This document shows positions 32,290 through 44,689 of a stretch of DNA of 64,000 bases, piece after piece. The stretch comes from Onthophagus taurus (Eukaryota; Arthropoda; Insecta; Coleoptera; Scarabaeidae): NCBI RefSeq assembly GCF_036711975.1, contig NC_091976.1, positions 28,644,001 to 28,708,000 on the forward strand, written 5' to 3'. A program made the translations under genes and the position numbers. How positions within the stretch are numbered: position 1 is the first letter of the stretch; each line of letters opens with the position of its first letter. The notes beneath the pieces were generated by a model that made no database searches, was not told where the DNA came from, and was given only the letters and a program-made list of their open reading frames with translations.

Positions 32290-32760
32290 TAAAAGTTGGA
32301 AGAAACGAAACACGGCGATGAAGTTGCAAAATTGGGTACCAACTGCAAAGCACGGCGGAGGTAGTGTCATGGTTTGGGAAGCGATAACAGCATCTGGTGT
32401 AGGAAAATCTGGCATTTATTGATGGAATTATGTATCAGTATAATTATAAAACCATTTTAGCACAAAATTTGAAACCAATCAAACGTTAACCAAACCTTAT
32501 CATACATTGGTTGTTGTATTATACACCCAGGCAGTTCAATACATCACCTCAGAGTCCGGATTTAAATCTAATCGAGTATGTTTGGGAGCTTTTAGGACAT
32601 AAGATGCTAAATTACAGATGCGGAAACACTAAAATCTGCGTTAGTCGAATCGGGGGCTGAGATAACAACAGAAGAGACAAGAAATTTAGTTGTTATAGAA
32701 GTTCATGGAAGGCCAACGAAATATTGAGATAATTCAATGCTTTATGTAGATTTTTGTCCT
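32290..32760 (+). pseudogene. Tc1-like transposase remnant, copy 2 (direct duplicate)
   Basis: The block from KHGGGSVMVWEAITASG to SPDLNLIEYVWELL, as broken frames, repeats 31790-32270 with about 10 percent change. It starts 5' to the VMVW block, so the duplicated unit is roughly 480 bp. It abuts the TIR element at 32767. Confidence 0.75.
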
Positions 32761-32766
32761 TCACTG

Positions 32767-34002
32767 TACAGGATGGGCCAAATTGGACACTTTTAAATGG
32801 AAACTCCTCTTTCTATAAAAGATAAAGGAAAAATGATATTACTGTCTGAGGCTCGATTTTTATAAGAAACTTAATGACGAAAGCCATAAAAAAAATCCAT
32901 AGGTGTTAGGTTCAGTGATCGAGTCGGCCAACGAATAGGACCTTGATTACCTAACTAACAATCACCAAAAGCTGCGGTCAAAAAATTGGTGACAATAGCA
33001 GCATTGTGAGGCGGCGCGCCATCATGTTGAAACAATACACTTCTCTAGAGGTAAATCGTCAACAACAGGTTCAATTTGTTGCCTTATGAATGATATGTCC
33101 AAATATTTTCCGGAGGTGAGGGAACCATCATAAATAAATGGACCAATAATTCGACCTCTAAAAATCCTTGTCCATACGCTAAAAGTAAACCTTCCTTGAT
33201 TCCTCCGCTCCACAATTAAATGGGGGTTGTGTTGTGCTCATGTATACGAATTGTAGCGGTTCAAAATACCAGCACTACTCACATACGCTTTATATGTCCA
33301 AGTACAATTTAAAGAAAAATTGCGTGCTTCGTCACATTTTCCCAAGAACCATTGGCAAACATTCATGCGCCGTTCAAAATCTCCTGGTCTTAGGTAATGG
33401 ACTTTGCTAGTTCTGTATGGCTTAAATCTGAATTTTTTCAAAATCCACCTAGGTTTGGTTCTTGGAATTCCCGTGATTACACTCAATTGCCGCGTTGATA
33501 TCTATGCCCCTAAAACTACTACTTCTTCTAATTCCCCGTCTACATTCGCTGTATAAGTTTTTGATTTTTACTTTTCGAAGTGATCCATTTTTTTACAATT
33601 TTCATATGACATTATTATGAAAATTGATGACAACTAAGAAATACTCTAACGATTAGCACTAACACTTATAACTTGAATCAAAATTTGACAGATAGATCAA
33701 CAATGTATTTGTTTTATCAAACACAAGTGTTTTGCAAAAATATATAGGGTGTTCCATTTAAAAAAATCATTTTTATGTCAATAACTACTAAAATATTACA
33801 AAATTCTACATAAAAAGTTTCTTTGGAGATGTTTTCAATAAAAAAAAGTTATGACGTATCTGAATCTGTATCTGTATCTCTGAAACCGTAAGAGATAAAT
33901 TTCTTATAAAAATCGAGCCTCGGACACTGATATCATTTTTCCTCTATCTCTTATAAAACGAAGAGTTTCCCTTTAAAAGTGTCCAATTTGGCCCACCCTG
34001 TA
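32767..34002. mobile_element. 1.2-kb TIR element with dead mariner/IS630 transposase
   Basis: Ends read TACAGGATGGGCCAAATTGG and the complement ending GGCCCACCCTGTA, flanked by TA. Inverted repeats of about 110 bp share TAAAAGTGTCCAATTTGG (reading inward from the right) and AAAATCGAGCCTCGG. The transposase lies on the minus strand inside. Confidence 0.85.
32880..33490 (-). pseudogene. Mariner/IS630-type transposase remnant
   Basis: From right to left the minus strand reads RTSKVHYLRPGDFERRMNVC then QWFLGKCDE, RFTFSVWTRIFRGRIIGPFI, GSLTSGKYLDISFIRQQIEP, a DGAPPHN-like block in a shifted frame (MMARRLTMLLL in the reading frame), and IRWPTRSLNLTPMDFF. These are the expected catalytic blocks in order: second Asp in DGAPPHN, third in SLNLTPMDFF. 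Frameshifts and stops kill it. Confidence 0.8.
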
Positions 34003-35231
34003 CATACAGGCTCAGCTCCTCGTGACAGACCCTGTATTTGTTGTCGTTTTCGTCTCATTTTGAGTCTCCTCACTCAATTTCTTTATGAATAAGGCTGTGA
34101 TTCCTCATTTGTCTCTTTTATCAAATTTAAACCCACAATCGTGTATAAACTCTTTGTGTTCACTCTTTAAATAAATAATGATTAATAAAGTTAAATAAAT
34201 ATACTTCATTTATTAACAAAATAAACGATTAAATTAGTATTTTTCTTTTTGTGCTTATTTAAGGTTATGTTTTTTGACGAGATAATGTTAAACTCACCTT
34301 TGGGCTTCAATATAATCTTGATATCTACTTCTTTCGGGATAATTGGAATAATTACTCTGCGGATAAATAATTCTTATCAAAAAACATCTTTTTGGCGTCG
34401 TTTTTGGACGAAAATTAACAAAGCGTCTGTTTTGATTTGATAAACGGTGACTAATAGCAATTGTTTTTTTTTTTATTTCCATGGTAACTATGAATCTTTA
34501 AACAAATTAATCTCAATGTCAACAAAGATTATTTATCAGGAAGTTTTTGTTTATTGTTGTAATGTATTTTAGTTAATTAATTAAAATAAAAATCAACAAT
34601 TTCTTGATTGATAACATTTTTTAAATTTTATCTTTTTAATAAGTGAGGTATAAAATTTAAACTTTCCCGCTGCATAGATGTCGCTAGCGATCTTGTTTCT
34701 TAGGCGGTTATATTCTTGTTCTTGTATTCTTGTGTCGAACCGGTGTGCATTAACACAGAATAACAACGGTGGTGAAACTTCTTTTGCTCCGTCAGAGATA
34801 TAACATTTTGTTAAGTTTATTTTTCATTGTATAGTTTACTAATTGGTTGTGTTTTATGTATTCTTTTTTAACCGAAATTAAGGAGAAGGAAGAAAGAAAA
34901 CGCTTTAATCACGTAAGTTTTTTTTCTTTTTTTTATGTTAAATTAATTTAAATTTTAAGAAATAAAATTGGATATCTTTTATGAAAGTTTTTGAAACTTT
35001 TTAGAGGGGCTGCAGAATTTGGTTAAGGGTTGTGCTTGAGCAGAGCGCACACCGTGTTTTATAGAGTCGATATACACGTGGTACGCCCCCCTTCGTTTAC
35101 CGGCAACGGGCCCCCTTTATCCGTCGCCCCCTCGACACAATCTCCCCGCTGTTACCGCCGCCCCCTGGTTCTCGATGCCGTGTTCGTCCGTCTGCCGTTC
35201 ATTGTCCCGCGAACCGTCGTCGATTGAAAGA
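34003..35231. other. AT-rich spacer with a possible first exon at 34680-34912
   Basis: No protein gene is seen. The segment 34680-34912 is richer in GC, has no TE similarity and ends at a strong donor (CAC|GTAAGT at 34912/34913). It is a possible non-coding 5' exon on the plus strand. The following 35030-35230 is GC-rich (CCCCC and CCGCC tracts) and looks like a promoter-proximal region. Confidence 0.35.
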
Positions 35232-35600
35232 CTGTCGCAGTCAACGCGCAACTCAACAGACTCTTTGTCCGTTAAAAACTAGCGAACAAAGAACAAGATA
35301 CGACGACGAAGAAAAAAATACTTCCAATTTTCGGTAGATTGTGTCATTAGAAGTCGTGGGTTTATCAAACGATGCGGTTATAAATTTGAAATTAAAAGGG
35401 AAACATTTTTTCCCGGCTAAAGAAAAAAAGTCGTTGTGAATCGTCGACGGTTTGTCATTGTAAAAGAATCTTTCAACGGATTTTAAGGAAGGAGAGGTTA
35501 AACGGGAAGTTAAGCGGGAAAAAAGAAGGAAAAGACGAAAGGATTGCTGTCGAGGTCTTCTTTTATTGTTCAGTCTTTAGCGGCGTATGGCTTGCTTAAG
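35232..35600 (+). promoter_or_regulatory. Candidate non-coding first exon of brat
   Basis: A GC-enriched 370-bp block lies just after a strongly GC-rich stretch. It contains no TE, has no long ORF, and ends with an excellent donor (GCTTAAG|GTAAGG at 35600/35601). The only acceptor on this strand with a matching downstream gene is the one before the brat ATG (TTTACTTTTAG at 55391). Exon and promoter status is inferred from composition and splice signals only. Confidence 0.4.
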
Positions 35601-35999
35601 GTAAGGAAAAAAAAACGATTTGTTGAGGTTAGGTACGCCCAGGTTACGTTGTAAATATAAAGTATGGACGATGATTTATTTTTTTTAACTCCCATATGGA
35701 GGAAAGACATTTAACAATTCGATATGATTGTTTCCGTAAAAACAACGACCTTTATCAACTAAAAAGAAACCGTACTGTGACCTTTAACGTTAAACCACGC
35801 CTACGTAACTTTTACTTTTACTGAAACGAACCGGGCAATGCGCGCAAAAAAACGAATCATTCCTGGCAAGGTTTACCTTTTTAAAATTTTAATTATATCA
35901 AAAATCAAACACGGACAAAAAAGAGTCCAATTTTATCTTATTTCATTACCTCAATGAGAAATTCATTAAGATTGTTTTCTTTAAAATTTAAATTCAAAT

Positions 36000-37760
36000 A
36001 TGTACTGATTTCGGCGATTAATCGCTATCTTCAGTCAAATCTACCATATTGCAATAAATCTCATGTATCACGCTGAATATAGATCTTAAAATAATGTCAA
36101 TTGACTTAATCTCCTCCATTTTACATTTTGAACCAATTTTCTTTTCTTAACTACAACAAAATCTCTTTATTACGACATTTGAGTACCTTGAAACTTCAAA
36201 TCAACAAACTCCTTCCCAACAAAACCATTTTTGAGACAAAAATAATTCTCCTTTCGCTTGGGTCCTAATCTAATTCTTTAAATTTTCTTGGTCGCAACCA
36301 AGTACTTTAGAGATTATGTAATAAATTATGCAATTTCTTCCGGTTCTGGTTATACTGAAGGCTTTGTTTGCTGTTCAAAGACAAAGAAGTCTTTCATGTA
36401 TCATGGCCGAAGCTTTGGTTTTCAAATTAAGTGAGGTTGTGATTAGAAAACTTTACAAGTTCTGCATCGTGACATTGTGAGATAAGGTAATAGGAATACT
36501 TTGACTAAATAACCTTGTACATTCAAGTTGGAACTTGACTCGAGTATTCGATACTGATTTCGGCGATTAATCGCTATCTTCAGTCAAATCTACCATATTG
36601 CAATAAATATCATGTATCAACTTCAACATCATGTATCACGTTGAATATTGATCTTAAAACAATGTCAATTGACTTAGTCTCTTCCATTTTACATTTTGAA
36701 CCCATTTTCTTTTCTTAACTACAACAAAATCTCTTTATTACGACATTTGAGAGTACCTTGAAACTTCAAATCAACAGATACCTTCCTAACAAAACCATTT
36801 TTGCCTAAAGTGCCATTTTTGAAACAAAAATAATCTTCGTTTCTTTTTACACTTATAATGTAATTATTCCTCGGGAGTACGTCTTAATCTCATTCTTTAA
36901 ATTTTCTTGGTCGCAACCAAGTACTTTGGAGATTATGTAATAAATTATGCAATTTCTTCCGGTTTTGGTTATACTGAAGGCTTTGTTTGCTGTTCCAAGA
37001 CAAAGAAGCCTTTCATGCATGTATCATGGCCGAAGCTTTGATTTTCAAATTAAGTGAGGTTGTGATTAGAAAACTTTACAAGTTCTGCATCGTGACATCG
37101 TGAGATAAGGTAATAGGAATACTTTGGCTAAGTACCTTGTATATTCAAGTTGGGACTTGACTCAAGTACTATTCGATACTGATTACAGCTATCTTCGTTC
37201 AAATCTACCATATTGCAATAAGCTAATAAAGCTTTTTTACTTTTTGTGACTCTCCCACGTTTCTATCATCATGTATCACGTGGAATATAGATCTTGTATT
37301 GGTGTAATGTCAGTAGACTCAGTGTCTCTTCCATTTTCTTTTCTTAATTACACCGAAATCCCTAAATTTCGACATATGTGAGTACCTCGAAATTTCAAAT
37401 CAACAATTTCAAATTAGGAATTAACTTTCCCTTGTTTCGTACTACATATGAATACTTATCATATAACCATTCTTCTGGAGTACGTCTTAATCTCATTCTT
37501 CATTCTTTATATTTTCTTGGTCGCAACCAAGTACTTTGGAGATTATGTAATAAATTATGCAATTTCTTCCGGTTCTGGTTATACTGAAGGCTTTGTTTGC
37601 TGTTCCAAGCCAAAGAAGTCGTTCATGTATCATGGCCGAAGCTTTGGTTTTCAAAGACTTTCATGTTGCTCGCATAACACTCTTTTACAAATTAAGTGAG
37701 GTTGTGTTTGGAAAACTTTACAAGTTCTGCATGGTGAGTCTTCTCGAGAAGAAACTTTTT
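36000..37760 (+). repeat. Three-copy tandem repeat of 550-630 bp
   Basis: Units start around 36003, 36551 and 37180 with GATACTGATTTCGGCGATTA (decayed in unit 3). Each carries CTTGGTCGCAACCAAGTACT, a TTCTTCCGGTTCTGGTTATA block and ATGGCCGAAGCTTTGGTTTT. Units differ by short indels (unit 2 has CATGCATG, unit 3 an extra GACTTTCATGTTGCTCGC block). Open frames in unit 3 (37378-37895) are not shared by the others, so it is non-coding. Confidence 0.85.
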
Positions 37761-40700
37761 TTATCAGTCGACTCTATTTTTATGTCTCCTAGAATATTCA
37801 ACGTCTTTTCTTTTTTAGCAACCTCAACTTACAACCTTCTCAATGTCAATGCCTTAAATATTTTTATATTTATATGGAAACTAATTCAAGCCTAATACTT
37901 CAAAAATAGGAATTCTTGTTTACATTGACGTGACTTATCTTTGAATAATCATGTTGGTGGTAAGTACTTCTACCACCTTACTAAGGTTCATAGACTAAAA
38001 TGATACTCTCATTAATGTAGCGGAAAGTTTCCAGGAGGAGTTATGTAGTTATGCTCATTCCTATTATTAACAGTTTATTAAGTGACTTTGCGTTAAGTTG
38101 TTGCCGAAAATGTAGCAACAATTAATAATGGCAATATAATAGAATACTTCTGCCAACCCATCTACACAGTAAAAACTGTAAAAAAACATTTAGACGACTT
38201 AACTCCAAGAAGTGAATACTTTTATGGACCAAATCATTTCCACCATAATGGTTTCATTAATTGGCAATGTATCATTAATTTATGTGTTTTGTTATCTGGA
38301 TCATTCAACCATGCATTAAAGATAAATGATGCACCTTATTGTCCTAAGATAACTAAGCTTTATGTATTTAAATTACGAGGTGTTGCACAAGATACGTGGT
38401 TTCTCTTAAGGTCCTTCTGCTTAATTAACATTTAAATTGATTTGCTGCAATCTTGTCGCAGCAAGATATACTGAATCTGTACAATCGTAATGAATGAAGA
38501 TGTGGTGTTTTGTATATCCTACGAGAATTTTAACTGATGATTTATCAACACTGGAAGTAGTCATTTGACTTTATCATCAGCTGAATTTTGCTCCCATCAC
38601 AGAACCTATTTCATTGGTGCAGTTTTCGCCCATTAATTTCATGCGGCGTCTTCGAACTATCTCTGAAAATCTTTCTAAATTTGTAATGCGTTTTGAATTG
38701 TTGGAGTTATAGCTGGTATTTGTTAAGATGTCAAGGTTGCCTTCTCTAAACTTGTTTTTCCGATTAAAATAGTTTAGCCAGTCTTTGATTACATCTTACG
38801 ATTCTACCATGCCTTGTTGAATTTTAAACCAAGCTAATGACATGATATTTTTTGTATCATCAAAATTTTTGTTACATTTTCAACAACAATTTTCAAGTAT
38901 TGGCAGAAAATTAACTGGTAAAATAATTGATATTAGCTCTATTCAATCCGATATTGATTTCTGAACATTTCTATCTAGTCAACAACATTACAACAATGTT
39001 TCATTTAGAAGTCTGAAGCTTTTGATGCCATTTATCCATTGGCAAAGAAATGTTAGTACTTGGTCATCATTAGGACAAAATTTGAAGTTACATCTTATGG
39101 TGCAGTCTAAATGAAAGATGTTATGCTACCAGTACGCTACGAGAAATTAGAGTGTTAAGTCAAGTCTATGAATGTCAGCCATTTTGTAACATAAGATCTT
39201 GGGTTGATTCTAAAACTCCTTATAAATCTTATGTAGTCTGTAAGCAATAGCTTCCTAATCTTTTTCTCTATGATCCTACAACATTTTGAAGTTTCGGCAA
39301 TCACATCCGAGATTGTGCCTATGAAAACAACTGGAAATGAATCTGCGTTAAAAACCAGTTGTGGTAGTGTCTAGTACAGAAAATAACGGAGTTAGTTCTT
39401 CAACTACCAAAAGAATCTGTTATTACGCTAGGTTTATTATTGAAAAACTGCAAGATTCTGATATTAGTTTTGGAGTTATTTTTCTTTTTGGGAAATTTCT
39501 TTGTATACTTGGTTCTTGGTTGTTTTTGCTCAGTACAATCTTTTCAGATTCTTTATAGGTTCAACTTCATGTCCTACAACAACTAGAGATAGATTATGAT
39601 TAATAATTTGGCAATAAAAAGCTCATTTCATTACAGAGGGAGCTGTAATCCATACATTTTTTGCAATATTAAATTGGATTAAAATGAAAACCGAACACCT
39701 TTTTAATTGTTTTGTACTAATTACCGCTCGTAACGTGAACGCGACGTTTTAATATTGAGTTACGATGGCACACATTCTCTTCAACACACCACACAAAGAG
39801 CAGCAATATAGTTACGTAAAAGCGTTATTTAACGTATACTAGAAAGTGGTATCGCTTGTGTGTGTGTGTGTTGTTTAATACTAATAGGTTAAGTGTAATA
39901 TAATTTCATACAACATTATAAAGGTGAAACTATTAAAAAAATCCAGTACTAATTGAAAGAATGTTATAGTTATTAATTGAATAAGTAAAATATTCGAAAC
40001 GTGAAATTTCTAAGAACGCTATGAATAAATTTATTTAACGTCGGTGTGTATTTCCGGTTGTAAAACATTCTCGGTGTGAATTTTAAATTTTAAAATTAAC
40101 CGCGAAAGTTAGCTAAAAAAAAATTTAAAGATATGATGGCGTTGATGGTAGTGATGGTGATGTCATAACCTTCTTCGAGCCGAGTCTCTTGCCGCATTTA
40201 AAAGTGAAAGTCGATCTCTCGGCCTCTTTATGCCGCTTCTTCTTTGCGATGATGATCCTTTCTAAAGTGAAGCGTCCATTTGCTTCCGGCGTTCTTTCTT
40301 ATTTATTTATTGTTTTTTTTTTTTGTTGTTGTGAATCGAAATGATTTTGATAATAGAAAGGAAATTTGGTGAAAAAAATCCTTCTCCATAAAGAAAGGTT
40401 CTTTATGATTTAAAACTAAGTTTATCGCATTCGAAATTTATCTATAGCTCGTTGTTTTTTTTTGTTTAATCGGGAAAGGTAAGCAATGTGCCCGTGACCT
40501 TCACGAATTTTATTTTTAAAGTCGAACGCAAATCGAAATAATAAAGATATTGTGGTATTTTTTTTTTTGTTGAAAAAGCACCGATATAAATTAAACTTTA
40601 TTTACAAATGGTTTTTCTCCAATAGGCGAATATGTATTATCATAAATGTGTGATAAGAAAAAATCGATATATACTCAAAAACAGATACGGGACTTTTTTT

Positions 40701-40761
40701 TCGTGTTTTTGTTGCTTTTCTTTAATTCATTATTAAAAAATATAACGAAAATTAAATTAAA
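37761..40761. other. Gene-free stretch
   Basis: No ORF of note, no TE protein and no clear repeat are seen. The segment 40130-40280 is slightly GC-rich with GATG repeats and could be regulatory. A GTGTGTG run lies near 39857. Confidence 0.3.
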
Positions 40762-43405
40762 ATTAGAACTAACACTAGGACTATCACTAGAACTAATACC
40801 AGGACTATCACTAGAACTAACACTAGACCGAGAACTAGAAACATTCGGGTTTAGCTGCACGTCTCTCAAGACGGCTAAACCCGAATGATTCTAGATCTAG
40901 GTGTTGTGTTAGTTCTAGTGATAGTGTAAAACTAGAACTAACACTAGACCTAGAACTAGAAACATTCGGATTTAGCCGCACGTCTCTTAAGACGGCTAAA
41001 CCCGAATGATTCTAGATCTAGGTGTTGTGTTAGTTCTAGTGATAGTGTAAAACTAGAACTAACACTAGACCTAGAGCTAGAAACATTCGGATTTAGCCGC
41101 ACGTCTCTCAAGACGGCTAAACCCGAATGATTCTAGTTCTATGTCTTGTGTTAGTTCTAGTGACAGTGCAAGTGTAAAACTAGAACCAACACTAGACCTA
41201 GAACTAGAAACATCAGATTTAGCCGCACGTCTTTCAAGACGGCTAAACCCGAATGATTGTAGTTCTAGGTCTTGTGTTAGTTCTAGTGATAGTGTAAAAC
41301 TAGAACTAACACTAGACCTAGAACTAGAATCATTCGGATTTAGCAGCACGTTTCTAAAGACGGCTAAACCCGAATGATTCTAGTTCAAAGTCTTGTAATA
41401 GTTCTAGTGATAGTGCTAGTGTAAAACTAGAACTAACCCTAGAACTAGAATCATTCGGATTTAGCCGCACATCTCTCAAGATGGCTAAATCCGAATGATT
41501 CTAGATTTAGGCGTTGTGTTAGTTCTAGTGATAGTGTAAAACTAGAACTAACACTAGACCTAGAACTAGAATCATTCGGATTTAGCCGCACGTCTCTCAA
41601 GACGGCTAAACCCGAATGATTCTAGTTCTAGGTCTTGTGATAGTTCTAGTGATAGTGTAAAATTAGAACTAACACTAGACCGAGAACTAGAAACATTCGG
41701 ATTTAGCCACACGTCTCTAAAGACGGCTAAACCCGAATGATTCTAGTTCTAGGTCTTGTGTTAGTTCTAGGGACAGTGCAAGTGTAAAGCTAGAACTATC
41801 ACAAGACTTTGAACTAGAACCATTCGGGTTTAGCCGCACGTCTCTCAAGACGGCTAAACCCGAATGATTCTAGTTCAAAGTCTTGTAATAGTTCTAGTGA
41901 TAGTGCTAGTGCAAAACTAGAACTAGACCTAGAACTAGAAACATTCGGATTTAGCCACACGTCTCTAAAGACGGCTAAACCCGAATGATTCTAGTTCTAG
42001 GTCTTGTGTTAGTTCTAGTGACAGTGCAAGGGTAAAACTAGAACTAACACTAGACCTAGAACTAGAAAGGTTGCTAGTTCTTTCTCCAGATTCATCGTTT
42101 AGATATCAATTGGAAGAGAAGGAAAACAAAAACCCAAGTTTTTGGCCTTAAAAGATGAATCGTATGAAAATTTATTATTTTTATGTGTTACACGTGTTTC
42201 GACTTGGAGTCATCCTCGGACTCAAACTACGGAATTTACAAAATTAGTTAGGAATAGAGAAATATAAAACTTTACTATAACATTACCGTCAATTACTTGG
42301 ACCACATGGTGAAATTTGAGAATTTATGTAAAAATATTGAATAATTTGTTAACAACAAAAAGTGAACCTGAGAAATTACCTATTATAATAACATTCGGAT
42401 TTAGCCACACATCTCTCACACGGCTAAACCCGAATGGTTCTAGTTCAAAGTTTTGTAATAGTTCTAGTGATAATGCTAGTATAAAACTAGAACTAACACT
42501 ACACCTAGAAACATTCGGATTTAGCCGCACGTCTTTCAGGACGGCTAAACTCGAATGATTCTAGATCTAGGTGTTGTGCTAGTTCTAATGATAGTGTAAA
42601 ACTAGAACTAACACTAGACCTAGAACTAGAAACATTTGGGTTTAGCCACACGTCTCTCAAGACGGCTAAACCCGAATGATTCTAGTTCTAGGTCTTGTGT
42701 TAGTTCTAGTGACAGTGCAAGTGTAAGACTAGAACTAACACTAGACCTAGAACTAGAAACATTCGGATTTAGCCGCACGTCTGTCAAGACGGCTAAACCC
42801 GAATGATTCTAGTTTTAGGTCTAGTGTTAGTTCTAGTGATAGTGTAAAACTAGAACTAACACTAGACCTAGAACTAGAAACATTCGGGTTCAGCCGCACG
42901 TCTTTAAAGACGGCTAAACCCGAATGATTCTAGTTCTAGGTCTTGTGTTAGTTCTAGTGACAGTGCAAGTGTAAGACTAGAACTAACACTAGACCTAGAA
43001 CTAGAAACATTCGGATTTAGCCGCACGTCTCTCAAGACGGCTAAACCCGAATGATTCTAGTTCTAAGTCTAGTGTTAATTCTAGTGATAGTGTAAAACTA
43101 GAACTAACACTATACCTAGAACTAGAATCATTCGGGTTCAGCCGCACGTCTTTAAAGACGGCTAAACCCGAATGATTCTAGTTCTAGGTCTTGTGTTAGT
43201 TCTAGTGACAGTACAAGTGTCAAACTAGAACTAACACTAGACCTAGAGCTAGAAACATTCGAATTTAGCCACACGTCTCTCAAGACGGCTAAACCCGAAT
43301 GATTCTAGTTCTAGGTCTTGTGTTAGTTCTAGTGATAGTGTAAAACTAGAACTAACACTAGATCTAGAACTAGAAAGTTTCGGGTTTAGCCGTGTGTTTT
43401 AAAAC
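40762..43405. repeat. Array of 18 palindromic 121/127-bp hairpin units
   Basis: The marker AAACCCGAATG (or one-base variants) recurs at 40877, 40998, 41119, 41245, 41366, 41487, 41608, 41729, 41856, 41977, 42426, 42547, 42668, 42795, 42916, 43043, 43164 and 43291. Spacing is 121 bp or 126-127 bp. Each unit is a near-perfect palindrome: CTAGAACTAACAC, TAGACCTAGAACTAGAA, ATTCGGRTTTAGCCG, a loop CACGTCTCTCAAGA, then the complement. The 6-bp length difference comes from the inter-unit spacer (TGATAGTGTAAAA versus TGACAGTGCAAGTGTAAAA). Single or decayed units occur at 2385-2832, 16857-17010 and 21243-21345. Confidence 0.92.
42069..42391. mobile_element. 323-bp insertion inside the hairpin array
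   Basis: The array breaks after CTAGAAA and resumes with CATTCGGATTTAGCC at 42392, exactly in register with the same unit. The marker spacing here is 449 bp, equal to 126 plus 323. The insert has no palindromic units and contains CACGTGTTTCGACTTGGAGT followed by CATCCTCGGACTC. It has no ORF, and no target duplication longer than one base is evident. Class unknown. Confidence 0.75.
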
Positions 43406-44689
43406 ATGCGTATATATATATTATTGAAAAATTATGATTTATTAAAATATTAATCAACGTTCTTTCTGTTTTACACCTTCTTGTTAAAATTGTTGTAGAT
43501 GTTATAGTTATTATAGTTGTTAGTAGGAGGTCGTTTCTGATCCGAGTTTGGAAAGAAAACTCGGTTGCTATTTTTGTATTCGTTTTGTATACATGTACGC
43601 GCGCGATGAAGAGCTATTTTCGAAACTCCCGTCGTCTGCTGCGTTGCAGGAGCATAAGTTTCACGCCGCTTATGTTTTAGAGAAATGTCCAAATGTGCGT
43701 CGTTTATTTATAAATGTCATTGAATGTTTTTCATTTTTTCAAATTATAAATTTGAATAGAAAATTTAGAAACTTCATATTAAAACCGGAAGTTTTATTTT
43801 ATACAACCTCATGAGTAGGATAGTTACGTATTAGTCTCGTTATCTAAATAGGAAAGGAAACTAGCCTTCCTAAGATTAGATACGGAACGCAAATATTACA
43901 ACCTAAGTACGTTATATCCTCAAAATGATAAAATGATGCGTAACTCCAAATAACGTTGAATTAACCTATTTAATAAAGTCCCTTTTTTATTTCTTTGACT
44001 GTATCCAATGAAGCATTGCGGTTCTTGTTGTTGATAACAAAACCTCAAAAAATCTACGTTTTAACAAATAAGAACAATTTTTTATTAATTTTTTTCTTTA
44101 ATCGTTTTTTTAAAACTTGTTTTTAAACAAAAGTAATAAGAACGTTCACTCTTCTACTTGTCTCTTTTATTAGAGGCGCTTCTCGCGTTCAAGCAAAGTA
44201 TTTGACCCTCACACCATCCGTTTGACCGACGAACGCGGACTGTAAAACAAAGAAGAGGAGCCCGCCACAAGGTTACACGCCGCCGAAGCAGCAGCAACAC
44301 CGGGGACCAAAGCAAAGCGAGCAAAGAACGTTTAACCTTCAACTGTACGGAGCACAGGTTAACGTTCTTGTGCCTCTTTTGCTGCCGTTGCTGCCAGGGC
44401 ATCCTCCACCTCCTTCTCCTCACTCTCTCATCTACTTTCAAGAAACTCCTTCTTTACCTTGCATTTCTTGTCATCATAATCTCTTTTATTGGATTCGTAA
44501 TCGTTTTAGTTTATTTTTGTACTCTCAACTAAATCTAAATGTAATAAATCTTGTTAAAATGTAATATACTCTCTCGTTGGCTTATATCTGGATTTATTTA
44601 TCAAGTACGTAAGTGTTTAAGCAAGCAATTATGAGTGTTTCATTATATCAGAAACACTGTAGTTCCGAAATTAATGCATTTCTTTGTTT
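43406..44689. other. Gene-free stretch with a GC-rich island
   Basis: AT-rich on both sides. The segment 44160-44430 is GC-rich, with repeated AGCAG and GCTGCC motifs. Short frames at 43471-43814 lack any recognisable domain and are treated as chance. Confidence 0.3.

Noticed and set aside
37378..37895. Overlapping ORFs of 69-112 codons in the third tandem unit
   Set aside because: They are not preserved in the other two units and are hydrophobic, low-complexity translations of AT-rich sequence.
40675..42558. Ser-rich and Leu/Glu-rich small ORFs in the hairpin array
   Set aside because: They are direct readings of the repeated CTAG-rich units on both strands, and they change with each unit variant.
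40762..43405. CRISPR-like direct repeat array
   Set aside because: The whole unit, not just a short repeat, is conserved; there are no unique spacers, and the genome is eukaryotic.
43471..43814. Overlapping ORFs of 73 and 88 codons just after the hairpin array
   Set aside because: No domain, signal or splice context; chance frames are likely.
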